Shown one piece after another: positions 37,111 through 45,682 of a DNA stretch of 64,000 nucleotides. Position 1 is the first letter of the stretch. The number at the start of each line of letters is the position of its first letter. The translations under genes were made by a program, and so were the position numbers. The notes under the pieces were generated by a model. That model searched no databases, had not been told where the DNA came from, and saw nothing but the letters and a program-made list of their open reading frames with translations. The stretch comes from Acetobacterium tundrae (GTDB lineage: Bacteria > Bacillota > Clostridia > Eubacteriales > Eubacteriaceae). Location: contig NZ_RXYB01000013.1 of the NCBI RefSeq assembly GCF_008086615.1, positions 42,225 to 106,224 of the forward strand, read 5' to 3'.

Positions 37111-37929
37111 TTAGTTTACTAAATTATCTTTTACATCACTTAAAAAAAAGGTTCCCACTTCTTTTCCATCAAGAATATCGTATAATATGCTGCAAATATC
37201 TCCCGAAGCAATGACCACATCAATTCCACAGTTTGTAGCATATTTTGCTGCACCAAGTTTTGTGATCATTCCTCCAGTCCCCAAATCAGATCCGGAATTT
37301 CCAGCACTTTTCATAATATTATTGTCAATCTTCAAAACCGTATTAATAAGGCTGGCTTCTTTATTCACCGATGGATTATCGTCATATAAACCATCGACAT
37401 CGGATAAAATGACTAAAAGATCAGATCCCACTATATCTGCAGTCATAGCTGATAAAATGTCATTATCACCAAAACATTCCTCTTGAATCTCATCAGTAGC
37501 AATACAATCATTTTCATTAACTATTGGAATAATTCCGCGTTCGATAAGAGCATTGAAAGTATTTATGGCATTATTCCGTTTAATTGAGTGTTTGAATACA
37601 TCCTTTGTTAATAAAATCTGCCCCACATTTTGATGGTATTCATCAAAAAACTTATGATAAATCTTCATGAGTAATCCTTGTCCAACGGATGCAGCTGCTT
37701 GTTTATCTTTAAGTGTCTTAGGACGTTCCTTCATACCCATTCGATTCATTCCAGCCCCAATAGCACCTGATGATACCAGAACTATTTTCTTTCCACTGTT
37801 TTCAAGATCGGTCAATACCCGCGCCAAGCTGTCCAGTTTCTTTAAATCTAGGGTTCCATTTGAATGGGTTATTGAAGTTGTCCCCATTTTTACAACGATT
37901 GTTGTCGCTTCTTTAATTTTTTCTCGCAT
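37111..37929 (-). CDS. proB: Glutamate 5-kinase, short form
   Basis: ProB phosphorylates glutamate as the first step of proline synthesis. The 272-residue protein holds a complete amino acid kinase domain (VVKMGTTSITHSNG, LVSSGAIGAGMNRMGM, IVNENDCIATDEI, GTGGMITKLGAAKYA) but no C-terminal PUA domain, unlike the ~365-residue E. coli form. PUA-less forms occur in several Firmicutes. No proA is near it in this window. An extended -10 promoter lies upstream. Confidence 0.92.
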   Translation of the reverse strand: MREKIKEATTIVVKMGTTSITHSNGTLDLKKLDSLARVLTDLENSGKKIVLVSSGAIGAGMNRMGMKERPKTLKDKQAAASVGQGLLMKIYHKFFDEYHQNVGQILLTKDVFKHSIKRNNAINTFNALIERGIIPIVNENDCIATDEIQEECFGDNDILSAMTADIVGSDLLVILSDVDGLYDDNPSVNKEASLINTVLKIDNNIMKSAGNSGSDLGTGGMITKLGAAKYATNCGIDVVIASGDICSILYDILDGKEVGTFFLSDVKDNLVN

Positions 37930-37962
37930 TAAAATCTCCTAAGTAATACATCCTAGTTAATT

Positions 37963-37990
37963 ATTATACCAAACAAACATCAAACATCAA
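37963..37990 (-). promoter_or_regulatory. Promoter of the proB operon
   Basis: On the minus strand, TTGATG (37985-37990), a 16-base spacer and TATAAT (37963-37968) preceded by TGG give an extended -10 promoter, 34 bases before proB. Confidence 0.65.
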
Positions 37991-38003
37991 ATCTTTTTTG
38001 TTT

Positions 38004-40949
38004 TCAACTACACCCTGTGGTGGTTCCGCAATCCAAACAGATTTTACAAGTTCCATTACGCATCATACGATCGCTTCCACAGCTGCTACAGGTTTCTCCA
38101 TATAAAACCTCTCCATTTGAACCTTTATTATACTCCATATCTGGATTTTCTTCACCTGGAACACTATGAACAAGATTTGTTTTGCTCATAACTGTGAAAT
38201 TTTTCGGTTTAACCTGACAATTTGAAAAATCGCCATGTTCTATATCAATAACTTTACTGATGAGGTCAGAAATTGATGAAGCAAATTTGATATAAGGATG
38301 CCGAGATACAAAACCTGATGGTTCATATTTTTGGCCCCGAAGCATTTTTGATATCTGATCGGGTGGAATATGGTATTGAAGCATATTTGATATGGATTTA
38401 GAAAGGGATGCCAACAATCCTTTTACAACTGTACCTTCTTTATCTGTGGATACAAAGATTTCTGCGATACCGCCATCTTCGTAAAACCCGATAGTAATAT
38501 ACAGCTCAATATCACCTATTTTTGCGGCATGTGTTCGACTTAAACGCATGCCATCTGGGCGAACACGATTTAATGCTTTTGTTGACCCCTCTTTTACAAG
38601 CGCTAATAATTCATCATAGTTATAATCTTCAAGGGCCTTTTCCTGATAGTCATCCATACCAGAACTTAGTGGCTGTGAAGCTTTACACGCGTCACGATAA
38701 ACAGCTATTGCCTTTGTGCCCGTACGGTATGCTAGCAAATGGATGTCTTCTACATCTTTTACCGTTGCATCATGAGGAAGATTAACCGTTTTTGAGACTG
38801 ATCCACTGATCAGTGGTGTTATCGCAGATACCATCAGAACATGTCCCATAGGGGCAATAGTATTGGCTGTATCAAAAACAGGCAAGTGTTCAGGTTTCAT
38901 ATGAGGCGCACCACTTACCCCTTCATGGAGAAAATAACCCCGGTCGTCTTTTTCCAACAAATAAGTCAAGATATTCCTGATTTCCTGGTCATTGTATCCT
39001 AAATTATAAAGCGCTATTTCCATTACCGGGTTCACTATTTCCATGGATCCCCCGCCAATGAGTTTTTTAAAAACAACATGATTGTAAAAAGGCTCCACTG
39101 AGGTTGCCCCACAATCCATAGCAAAAGAAATCGTTCCGGTTGGAGCAATAGCCGATACCTGTGCATTACGATATCCGTAGGCTTCCCCCACTTCATCGGC
39201 CAGTTTCCATGCATTTTTCAACTGAGTACCAATATCTTTAAAACCCATCTTTTGTAAAATTTGATGATTGATTTTTATTGGCTCGTAATGAAGTTCTTCA
39301 TAGTCATCTATTCTGGCCCCTGCAACTCGGCTATGGTTTCGGATAACCCGGTTCATATATTTTTCATTGATTTTATATTTCGGGAAAGCACCGATCTTTC
39401 CGGCCATCAACCCGGAAACATAATATGAAACACCAGTCATTAATCCGGTGATACTTGCAATTAAAGTGCGGCCTTCTGGAGAATCATAAGGATAACCCAA
39501 AGCAAGAAGCAAAGATGCTGCATTGGCAATACCTAAACCAGTTGTTCGAAATAAATAACTTCTTCTTGCAACATCCTTTGTAGGAAATTGCCCCTTAAAG
39601 ATAGAGGCTTCAAGAGCACATTGAATTAATCCGACTAAATGAATGTAGCTCTCAGTTGCAAAACTGCTATCTTCCTGATTATAAAAACGGAAAATATTAA
39701 TGGAAGCCAAATTACAGGCAGTATCATCTAAAAATGCATATTCCGAACAAGGGTTAGTTGCATTAATACGGTTAGCTTTTTCACCTACTTTACCATCTTC
39801 ACCACCTGGGCAGGTATGCCAATCATTAAACCGATCATCGAATTGAATTCCGGGATCAGCACATTCCCAAGTTGCTTGATTCAGCATATTCCATAACTCT
39901 TGTACCGGCACTTCGCGATCGACACTATTATCGACCCGACCTTTCAGTTTGATTTTATGATCAGGTTCATTTTTTAAATTTAAAACTGCCTTCATAAATT
40001 CTTCGTTTAATCGAACTGAGTTGTTGCTGTTTTGACCACTGACTGTTTGATAGGCTTCGCCATCCATTGATAGATCATAGCCCATTTTACCCAGTGCTCT
40101 AGCCTTGTGTTCTTCTTTAACTTTCCAGTTAATAAAATTGTCGATTTCAGGATGATCAATGTCAACAATGACCATTTTAGCCGCTCGCCTTGTTGTTCCA
40201 CCTGATTTGATTGCCCCTGCATTGCGGTCTAATCCCTGAAGAAAACTCATCATTCCTGATGATTGTCCACCGCTTGTAAGTCCCTCATTAGCAGCGCGCA
40301 GATTGGAAAAGTTTGTTCCTACACCAGAACCACCTTTAAACAATTTTGTTTCACTCACATAGTGATCAGAAATCGAGTGTTCTCCAAGCAATCGGTCTTG
40401 TATTGACAGAATAAAACAGGCGCTTGATTGAGTTCGTGTATAACGATCTGCAGATTCCACTACCTGTTCGGTTTTCTCATCATAGTAATAAAGATCATCT
40501 TTCGATCCGCTAATTTGATAGTTTCTCATAAGACCGGTATTAAACCACTGCGGCGAGTTTGGAGCCCACATTTGCATTAAAAGACCATAAACAAGCTCGT
40601 CATAGCAAATTTGCCACTCCTCATCGGTATCAATAATTCCTTCTTCACGTAGTGCATCGGTCCAAAAGCCTACCATTCGGTCAGCAACTTCCCGCATACT
40701 ATGTTCATAACCTAAGTGATTAGGAATACCTTTTCTTCTAAAATACTTAGTGGCAATAATATTACAAGCATTTTGAGAGTAATTTTCTGGAAACTCCAGA
40801 TCTTTCATTTCATAAATTGTTTCGCCGTTTTTGTAATTCTTTAGTATAACATCCACCGTCTGCCATTGAAACAGATCATAAACAGTCTGGTCTGAGTTTT
40901 CTAATTCTTTTGTAAATACACGCTTGAAAAGCTGATTAAGTTCTATCAA
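38004..40949 (-). CDS. nrdJ: Adenosylcobalamin-dependent ribonucleotide reductase (class II)
   Basis: The enzyme makes deoxynucleotides using coenzyme B12 as radical source, with no need for oxygen. The protein (981 residues from TTG 40949) has the barrel motifs QSSACFIL, NATNPCSEYAFLDDTACNLASIN and ISAIAPTGTISFAMDC, and a Cys-rich tail (CSSCGSDRMMRNGTCKICLDCG) that probably shuttles reducing equivalents. TTG 40949 lies nine bases after AGGAGG. The open frame extends to 41114, but that stretch contains the promoter, so the longer form is rejected. No cobalamin riboswitch was seen upstream. Confidence 0.93.
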   Translation of the reverse strand: MIELNQLFKRVFTKELENSDQTVYDLFQWQTVDVILKNYKNGETIYEMKDLEFPENYSQNACNIIATKYFRRKGIPNHLGYEHSMREVADRMVGFWTDALREEGIIDTDEEWQICYDELVYGLLMQMWAPNSPQWFNTGLMRNYQISGSKDDLYYYDEKTEQVVESADRYTRTQSSACFILSIQDRLLGEHSISDHYVSETKLFKGGSGVGTNFSNLRAANEGLTSGGQSSGMMSFLQGLDRNAGAIKSGGTTRRAAKMVIVDIDHPEIDNFINWKVKEEHKARALGKMGYDLSMDGEAYQTVSGQNSNNSVRLNEEFMKAVLNLKNEPDHKIKLKGRVDNSVDREVPVQELWNMLNQATWECADPGIQFDDRFNDWHTCPGGEDGKVGEKANRINATNPCSEYAFLDDTACNLASINIFRFYNQEDSSFATESYIHLVGLIQCALEASIFKGQFPTKDVARRSYLFRTTGLGIANAASLLLALGYPYDSPEGRTLIASITGLMTGVSYYVSGLMAGKIGAFPKYKINEKYMNRVIRNHSRVAGARIDDYEELHYEPIKINHQILQKMGFKDIGTQLKNAWKLADEVGEAYGYRNAQVSAIAPTGTISFAMDCGATSVEPFYNHVVFKKLIGGGSMEIVNPVMEIALYNLGYNDQEIRNILTYLLEKDDRGYFLHEGVSGAPHMKPEHLPVFDTANTIAPMGHVLMVSAITPLISGSVSKTVNLPHDATVKDVEDIHLLAYRTGTKAIAVYRDACKASQPLSSGMDDYQEKALEDYNYDELLALVKEGSTKALNRVRPDGMRLSRTHAAKIGDIELYITIGFYEDGGIAEIFVSTDKEGTVVKGLLASLSKSISNMLQYHIPPDQISKMLRGQKYEPSGFVSRHPYIKFASSISDLISKVIDIEHGDFSNCQVKPKNFTVMSKTNLVHSVPGEENPDMEYNKGSNGEVLYGETCSSCGSDRMMRNGTCKICLDCGTTTGCS

Positions 40950-40972
40950 TCTATCATTCCTCCTAAAATAAA

Positions 40973-41026
40973 ATACATGATGTGGTATAGCTTTACCATT
41001 ATAACTGTACATATGGTGTTTATCAA
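40973..41026 (-). promoter_or_regulatory. nrdJ promoter with two candidate NrdR boxes
   Basis: On the minus strand, TTGATA (41021-41026) and TATAAT (40998-41003) are 17 bases apart. ACACCATATGTACAGT (41004-41019) fills the spacer, and ATACCACATCATGTAT (40973-40988) starts exactly 31 bases further on. Both resemble the NrdR box, in which pairs about three helix turns apart are the rule. The matches are 12 and 10 of 16 bases to my recalled consensus. Confidence 0.5.
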
Positions 41027-41049
41027 TGTATTTATTATGTATTTTTGAG

Positions 41050-41082
41050 CTCGCAAAGAAAAGGCCCTTTACAGAGCCTCTT
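41050..41082 (-). terminator. Terminator downstream of plsY
   Basis: A 9-bp stem with two G-U pairs (41059-41067 with 41074-41082) is followed by TTTTCTTT on the minus strand. Confidence 0.6.
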
Positions 41083-41245
41083 GAGTATCCGTTATTTTCA
41101 TTTTTCATTAACACGTTTTAAACAAATGTCTGCGCTGGACATAACCCGGAAATACTTGTTGATATGAATATTCGATAGATGTCCAAATTTAAGGGCGTAA
41201 TAATTTCAGTAAGATCAAACACGATATTCAGTTAACAACAACTTA

Positions 41246-41881
41246 CTATTGTTCTTTTTTCTTAATCTTTACTTTTTGCCCAAGTTTGCTTTCTCTTCCC
41301 TGGATAATTCGTCCGATATTTTTTCGATGCTGGAATAAACTAAACAGACATAATACAAAAGCAAAAACAACTTCAGTGACAGTTCGGCCCGAAAGAAGAG
41401 CAAAGATAGGCAGCATGGTCATCCCTACCATAGAAGCCAAAGAAACCATTTTCCATATTGCTAATACAATGAGACCAATCATGATGGCAATAATGGCTAC
41501 TTCCCAATCTAAAGTCAGAAATACACCTAATGAAGTCGCCGTTCCTTTGCCACCACGAAATTGAAGAAATGCTGGCCAGTTATGTCCAGCTACAACCGCA
41601 ATTCCTCCGATAACAAGGAAAATGCCATTATAAACATCACCAAGACCCAAGAGGTATCGTCCAACAATAATTACCAAACAGCCCTTGAATGCATCAAGAA
41701 GAAAAACCGGTATTGCAAATTTTTTTCCCATTACACGAAGCACATTTGTTGTGCCCGCATTGCCACTCCCATAATCACGCACATCTTCATTTTTGAAAAA
41801 TTTCACCAGAATATAAGCAAAATTCAGGTTTCCTAACAAATAGGCTGCGATAATAAAAACAAGACCAATAATAATTGACAT
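41246..41881 (-). CDS. plsY: Acyl-phosphate:glycerol-3-phosphate acyltransferase
   Basis: PlsY adds the first acyl chain to glycerol 3-phosphate from acyl phosphate in phospholipid synthesis. The 211-residue membrane protein has the motifs GSGNAGTTNVLRVMG (about residue 39) and GHNWPAFLQFRGGKGTATSLG (about 103), and about five hydrophobic segments. It follows the Cys-rich protein gene by 26 bases on the minus strand. Confidence 0.95.
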   Translation of the reverse strand: MSIIIGLVFIIAAYLLGNLNFAYILVKFFKNEDVRDYGSGNAGTTNVLRVMGKKFAIPVFLLDAFKGCLVIIVGRYLLGLGDVYNGIFLVIGGIAVVAGHNWPAFLQFRGGKGTATSLGVFLTLDWEVAIIAIMIGLIVLAIWKMVSLASMVGMTMLPIFALLSGRTVTEVVFAFVLCLFSLFQHRKNIGRIIQGRESKLGQKVKIKKKEQ

Positions 41882-41907
41882 TTCCCTACCCCTTTAACAC
41901 ATTAAAT

Positions 41908-42177
41908 TTAATCTATTTTGACTCGTTCAATAAGTGTTGATAGTTTTTCCAGAACACCGTCGTAGTTTTCTTTTTGATGGGGATAATTACAATTGCTACA
42001 GTTTTTTATACCTTTATCTGTAAAAATAAAGGTGCCTCTGCAATCCTTTCCCAGCGCATATAAAGGACAATAACAAAACAAGCAATTAAATTTACTGATA
42101 TCATCGGCTTTATGACATGGGAAATATTCACACGAAGTATGTTGAAAAAACTTGAAGTTTTTCTTGGTTGTATCCAT
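41908..42177 (-). CDS. Cysteine-rich small domain protein
   Basis: The 89-residue protein has about nine Cys in its first 65 residues (HTSCEYFPCHK, FNCLFCYCPLY, DCRG, NCSNCNYPH). These fit the 'cysteine-rich small domain' family, thought to bind zinc or a cluster. ATG 42177 lies one base after the iorB stop; an in-frame ATG at 42189 overlapping iorB is an alternative. Its position as the next gene after iorB suggests a link to oxidoreductase maturation or regulation, but no function is known. Confidence 0.75.
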   Translation of the reverse strand: MDTTKKNFKFFQHTSCEYFPCHKADDISKFNCLFCYCPLYALGKDCRGTFIFTDKGIKNCSNCNYPHQKENYDGVLEKLSTLIERVKID

Positions 42178-42178
42178 T

Positions 42179-42751
42179 TTAAGCAGCATCCATTCCCGCA
42201 TGAAGAGCTTTTACATTAATATCAATGAATTTTTCTTTAACATTTTTGGAAATGATTGATTCCCAATCTATTTCTGTCAAACCCATTAATTTGATAACAG
42301 AACCTAAAAGAATGACGTTTGTCACTTTATTATTTCCTAGAGCTTCAGCCATTTTAGATGCTGACATCACTCTACAATCAATCTTACTCTCTATTTCTTC
42401 CAAAATACCTTCAGGATAAGCATTTGTTCCAATAACAACAGAAAGTGGCGAAATCTCAGTATCATTAACAACCATTTTTCCCTTTGGTTTCAGATATTCC
42501 ATTGATCGGAGTCCTTCTAATTTTTCAAAGGCAACAACAATATCAGCACTACCAATTTCGATAACAGGAGACTGAACATTATCGCCATAGCGTACCAATG
42601 AAGAAACTGAACCTCCACGTTGGCTCATACCATGAATTTCACTCATCTTAACATCAAAACCAGCTTCCATCAAGCCAGTAGTCAACAGCTTGGCAGCGGT
42701 AATAGTTCCCTGACCACCAACCCCAACTAGTACAATATTTTTTGTTTCCAT
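42179..42751 (-). CDS. iorB: Indolepyruvate ferredoxin oxidoreductase, beta subunit
   Basis: The 190-residue subunit is a 2-oxoacid oxidoreductase gamma-type domain (VLVGVGGQGTITAAKLLTTGL, HGMSQRGGSV). With iorA it converts aryl pyruvates and CoA to arylacetyl-CoA, CO2 and reduced ferredoxin. It begins directly after the iorA stop, so the two are in one operon. Confidence 0.93.
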   Translation of the reverse strand: METKNIVLVGVGGQGTITAAKLLTTGLMEAGFDVKMSEIHGMSQRGGSVSSLVRYGDNVQSPVIEIGSADIVVAFEKLEGLRSMEYLKPKGKMVVNDTEISPLSVVIGTNAYPEGILEEIESKIDCRVMSASKMAEALGNNKVTNVILLGSVIKLMGLTEIDWESIISKNVKEKFIDINVKALHAGMDAA

Positions 42752-44533
42752 CTATCTTACCTCCACTTCAATAGCTTGTTTAGGACAGATTTGAGCACAA
42801 ACCCCGCAACCAACACAAGTCTCTTTTAGAATTCCAGATTTCTTATTAACGGTATCAAAGGCCAAAGCCGGGCAGCCAGATTTTAAGCATTTTTTGCATC
42901 CGATGCATTTTTCAACATTTACTGTACAGAAATTTTTAAATGCACTTGGAAATTCATCTTTATCTAAATTAGAAAGTTTTTTTAGGACACATGGCCAACG
43001 TGTGATGATAACTGCTGGTCCTTCAACATTGAGGCCCCATTCAATGGCATCGTTCATCATCTCAAGATTATTAGGGTCGATGGAGATTAGCTCTTTTACC
43101 CCACAAGCTTTAACCATAGCCTCAATATCAATAATTGGAGCTTCTTCACCCTTTAAGTCAAAACCAGTACCAGGGTTTTGCTGATGTCCTGTCATTCCGG
43201 TAATACGATTGTCTAAAATAATGGTCAGGGTATTGCTTTTATTATAGACTACATTCATCAGACTGGTAATACCGGAGTGGAAGAATGTTGAATCACCTAA
43301 AATAGAAACAACTTTTTTCGAATGATCTCCTTTTATGTCAAAAGCCTTTTGAACGCCATGCCCACCACTAATACTTGCGCCCATGCAAATCATGGCATCT
43401 GTTGCATTATATGGTGGCATTAGCCCAAGGGAATAACAACCAATATCGCTAAAGATCATCAGATCTTTTCGACGTCCCAATTCATAGAAGGCCCCACGAT
43501 GAGGACATCCTGCACAGAACGCTGGTGGTCTGGGTAAAATCATTTCCGGATTCGGTTGAATGGTTGAAACTTCTTCATTTAATAATGCTTTACGTATTCG
43601 ATCCGGAGTTAACTCACCCATAGTAGGTAGCTTTTCTTTTCCAATACAAGCGATACCAGCTGCTTTAATTTCTTTTTCCATAATTGGATCATTTTCTTCA
43701 AACACATAAATAGTTTTCTTATCTTTAGCAAACTCTGCAATTTTTCCCATCGGAAGAGGGTAAGTAAAACCAATTTTCAGATAAGAAGCTTTATCACTAT
43801 AAACTTCTTTTGCGTAACGGTATGCTACTCCTGAACCAATAATACCGATTTCAGATTTATTATCTTCGATATAATTAAATGGTGTCGTATTTGAATAAGT
43901 TTCTAGTTGTTTGAAATTATTTGCAAGTTTTACCTGCATTCCTTTTGCAAAGGCCGGTAAAGGACAGTACTTTTTAATATCTTTTTCATAGGGTTTATCC
44001 GCAACTTCTTTTCTATCCTGACATTCAACGATAGATTTAGAGTGACAAACTCGCGTGGTCATTCTGAAAAGAACCGGCATATCATATTCTTCACTGACAG
44101 CATAAGCTTCTTTTATCATATCTTTTGCTTCCTGGCTGTCAGAAGGTTCGAACATGCAGACTTTAGCATGACGTGCATAATTACGATTGTCCTGTTCATT
44201 TTGAGATGAAAACATCCCTGGTTCATCAGCTGTAACCACTACCGCGCCTGCGTTAACACCTAGACAGGCAAATGTAAAAAGAGGATCAGCAGCTACATTA
44301 AGCCCAACATGCTTCATGGCGCAAAGGCTTCTCACTCCACCGATGCAAGCGCCCGCAGCAGTTTCAAGGGCTACCTTTTCATTAGGTGCCCACTCTGAGA
44401 CTATTTCATCATAAGTAGTCACATTTTCCAATATTTCTGTACTAGGCGTTCCTGGGTAAGCTGTGGCATATTTCACTCCAGCTTCCCAGGCCCCTCTTGC
44501 GATGGCTTCATTTCCTGTTAATAATTTTTTCAT
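42752..44533 (-). CDS. iorA: Indolepyruvate ferredoxin oxidoreductase, alpha subunit
   Basis: The 593-residue subunit has a pyrimidine-binding domain (residues about 1-190), a thiamine diphosphate-binding core (GDSTFFHSGITSLMNVV, then DNRITGMTGHQQNPGTG), and two C-terminal [4Fe-4S] motifs (CIGCKKCLKSGCP and CVGCGVCAQICP). It oxidises indole-, phenyl- or hydroxyphenylpyruvate. ATG 44533 is the first Met giving the family N-terminus (KKLLTGNEAIARGAWEAG) and overlaps the upstream gene by 26 bases. Confidence 0.94.
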   Translation of the reverse strand: MKKLLTGNEAIARGAWEAGVKYATAYPGTPSTEILENVTTYDEIVSEWAPNEKVALETAAGACIGGVRSLCAMKHVGLNVAADPLFTFACLGVNAGAVVVTADEPGMFSSQNEQDNRNYARHAKVCMFEPSDSQEAKDMIKEAYAVSEEYDMPVLFRMTTRVCHSKSIVECQDRKEVADKPYEKDIKKYCPLPAFAKGMQVKLANNFKQLETYSNTTPFNYIEDNKSEIGIIGSGVAYRYAKEVYSDKASYLKIGFTYPLPMGKIAEFAKDKKTIYVFEENDPIMEKEIKAAGIACIGKEKLPTMGELTPDRIRKALLNEEVSTIQPNPEMILPRPPAFCAGCPHRGAFYELGRRKDLMIFSDIGCYSLGLMPPYNATDAMICMGASISGGHGVQKAFDIKGDHSKKVVSILGDSTFFHSGITSLMNVVYNKSNTLTIILDNRITGMTGHQQNPGTGFDLKGEEAPIIDIEAMVKACGVKELISIDPNNLEMMNDAIEWGLNVEGPAVIITRWPCVLKKLSNLDKDEFPSAFKNFCTVNVEKCIGCKKCLKSGCPALAFDTVNKKSGILKETCVGCGVCAQICPKQAIEVEVR

Positions 44534-45479
44534 TTCTTTTTTTCTGCTCCTCTCGTGTTTCATGACAATCACCCATATGTTGAGTTAAATATATACCCAG
44601 AGTGATAGAATTTAATTTGTTTTCATAAGAATCAGACCGAGAAGTTAAAATGATTGGCACACAAGCCCCCATTACTACTCCGGCTGATTCAGCATTACCC
44701 AGATGGGTCATGACCTTCAGTACTGCATTTCCTGTTTCAATGTTTGGGGCTAAAATCACATCAACATCTCCGGCAACTTCTGAAACATACCCTTTTATTT
44801 GAGCTGCTTTTTTTGATACCATCAAATCCATGGCTATAGGACCCTCAACAATAACATTTTCACCAAAATAATGTTTCTCAGATAATTCTTTAAGTGCAGC
44901 CGCATCTACAGTAGCTGGCATTTTAGGATTGACTTTTTCCTTAGCAGCCAAACATCCGATTTTCACCGGTTGAATTCCCAACAATTTGGCTAAAACTACG
45001 ACATTTTCGATAATCCCCTTCTTTTTTTCTAAATCTGGGTCAATAATTATGCCACCATCAGATATCATCAAGAATTTGTGATATGTTTTTAGTTTCATGA
45101 TCATGATACTACTTAAAAGTCGTCCTATCGTTAAACCATTTGTTTTATTGATTACTGCTTTCAAAAAAATAGAGGTGTCGACCAGACCTTTCATAATAAA
45201 ATCCGCTTCACCTTGACGTACTAATGACACTGCTTTATCACAGGCAGTAACTAAATCAACAATATCAATGATTTGCATATCACTTAGATCAATTTTTTTA
45301 TCGGCACTAATCTTTAGAATTTCTTCCTGACTACCAATTAAGATTATCTTGATTAAATACCTTCCCTTTGCTGTTGAAAGTGCTTTAAGTAGCTCAGCTT
45401 CAGCAGCTAGTGCAACAACTAATGTAGGTTTTGAACCAAGTTTTACAGAATTAGTAATATCGCTAAAGTTATCGATCAT
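44508..45479 (-). CDS. Phosphate butyryltransferase-like phosphate acyltransferase
   Basis: The 323-residue protein matches the Ptb/PTA family (IIDIVDLVTACDKAVSLVRQGEADFIMKG, GYVSEVAGDVDVILAPNIETGNAV, ITLTSRSDS-like segment near residue 282). It exchanges CoA for phosphate on an acyl-CoA. It overlaps iorA by 26 bases, which suggests co-translation and a pathway: 2-oxo acid to acyl-CoA (IorAB), then acyl phosphate (this enzyme), then ATP by a kinase encoded elsewhere. Substrate length is not set by the sequence. Confidence 0.88.
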   Translation of the reverse strand: MIDNFSDITNSVKLGSKPTLVVALAAEAELLKALSTAKGRYLIKIILIGSQEEILKISADKKIDLSDMQIIDIVDLVTACDKAVSLVRQGEADFIMKGLVDTSIFLKAVINKTNGLTIGRLLSSIMIMKLKTYHKFLMISDGGIIIDPDLEKKKGIIENVVVLAKLLGIQPVKIGCLAAKEKVNPKMPATVDAAALKELSEKHYFGENVIVEGPIAMDLMVSKKAAQIKGYVSEVAGDVDVILAPNIETGNAVLKVMTHLGNAESAGVVMGACVPIILTSRSDSYENKLNSITLGIYLTQHMGDCHETREEQKKRNEKIINRK

Positions 45480-45591
45480 TTTATTGCCCTCACATTTTCG
45501 TATGAATCATTATACACTAATTCAATCGTTTAATAAAGAAACAATTTTTTGAGTTGTTAAATTACTTTTCAAAAATAATGATCCTATCATA

Positions 45592-45646
45592 TAAAAAAAA
45601 TGGTCTTCACAGTCTATTCTAGCACAGAATAGATTGAGAAGACCAT
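45592..45646 (-). terminator. Terminator downstream of citrate synthase
   Basis: A long hairpin (45600-45608 with 45638-45646; 45611-45620 with 45626-45635) is followed on the minus strand by eight T. Confidence 0.85.
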
Positions 45647-45682
45647 GACTTTAATACAATTTTATTAACAATTCACATGAGT

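Noticed and set aside
40950..41114. 5' extension of nrdJ to an upstream ATG
   Set aside because: The stretch contains a TTGATA-17-TATAAT promoter and the AGGAGG that serves TTG 40949, so it is untranslated leader.
40950..41245. Possible cobalamin riboswitch before nrdJ
   Set aside because: No GCCACTG-type B12 box or fitting fold could be seen in the 296-base gap.
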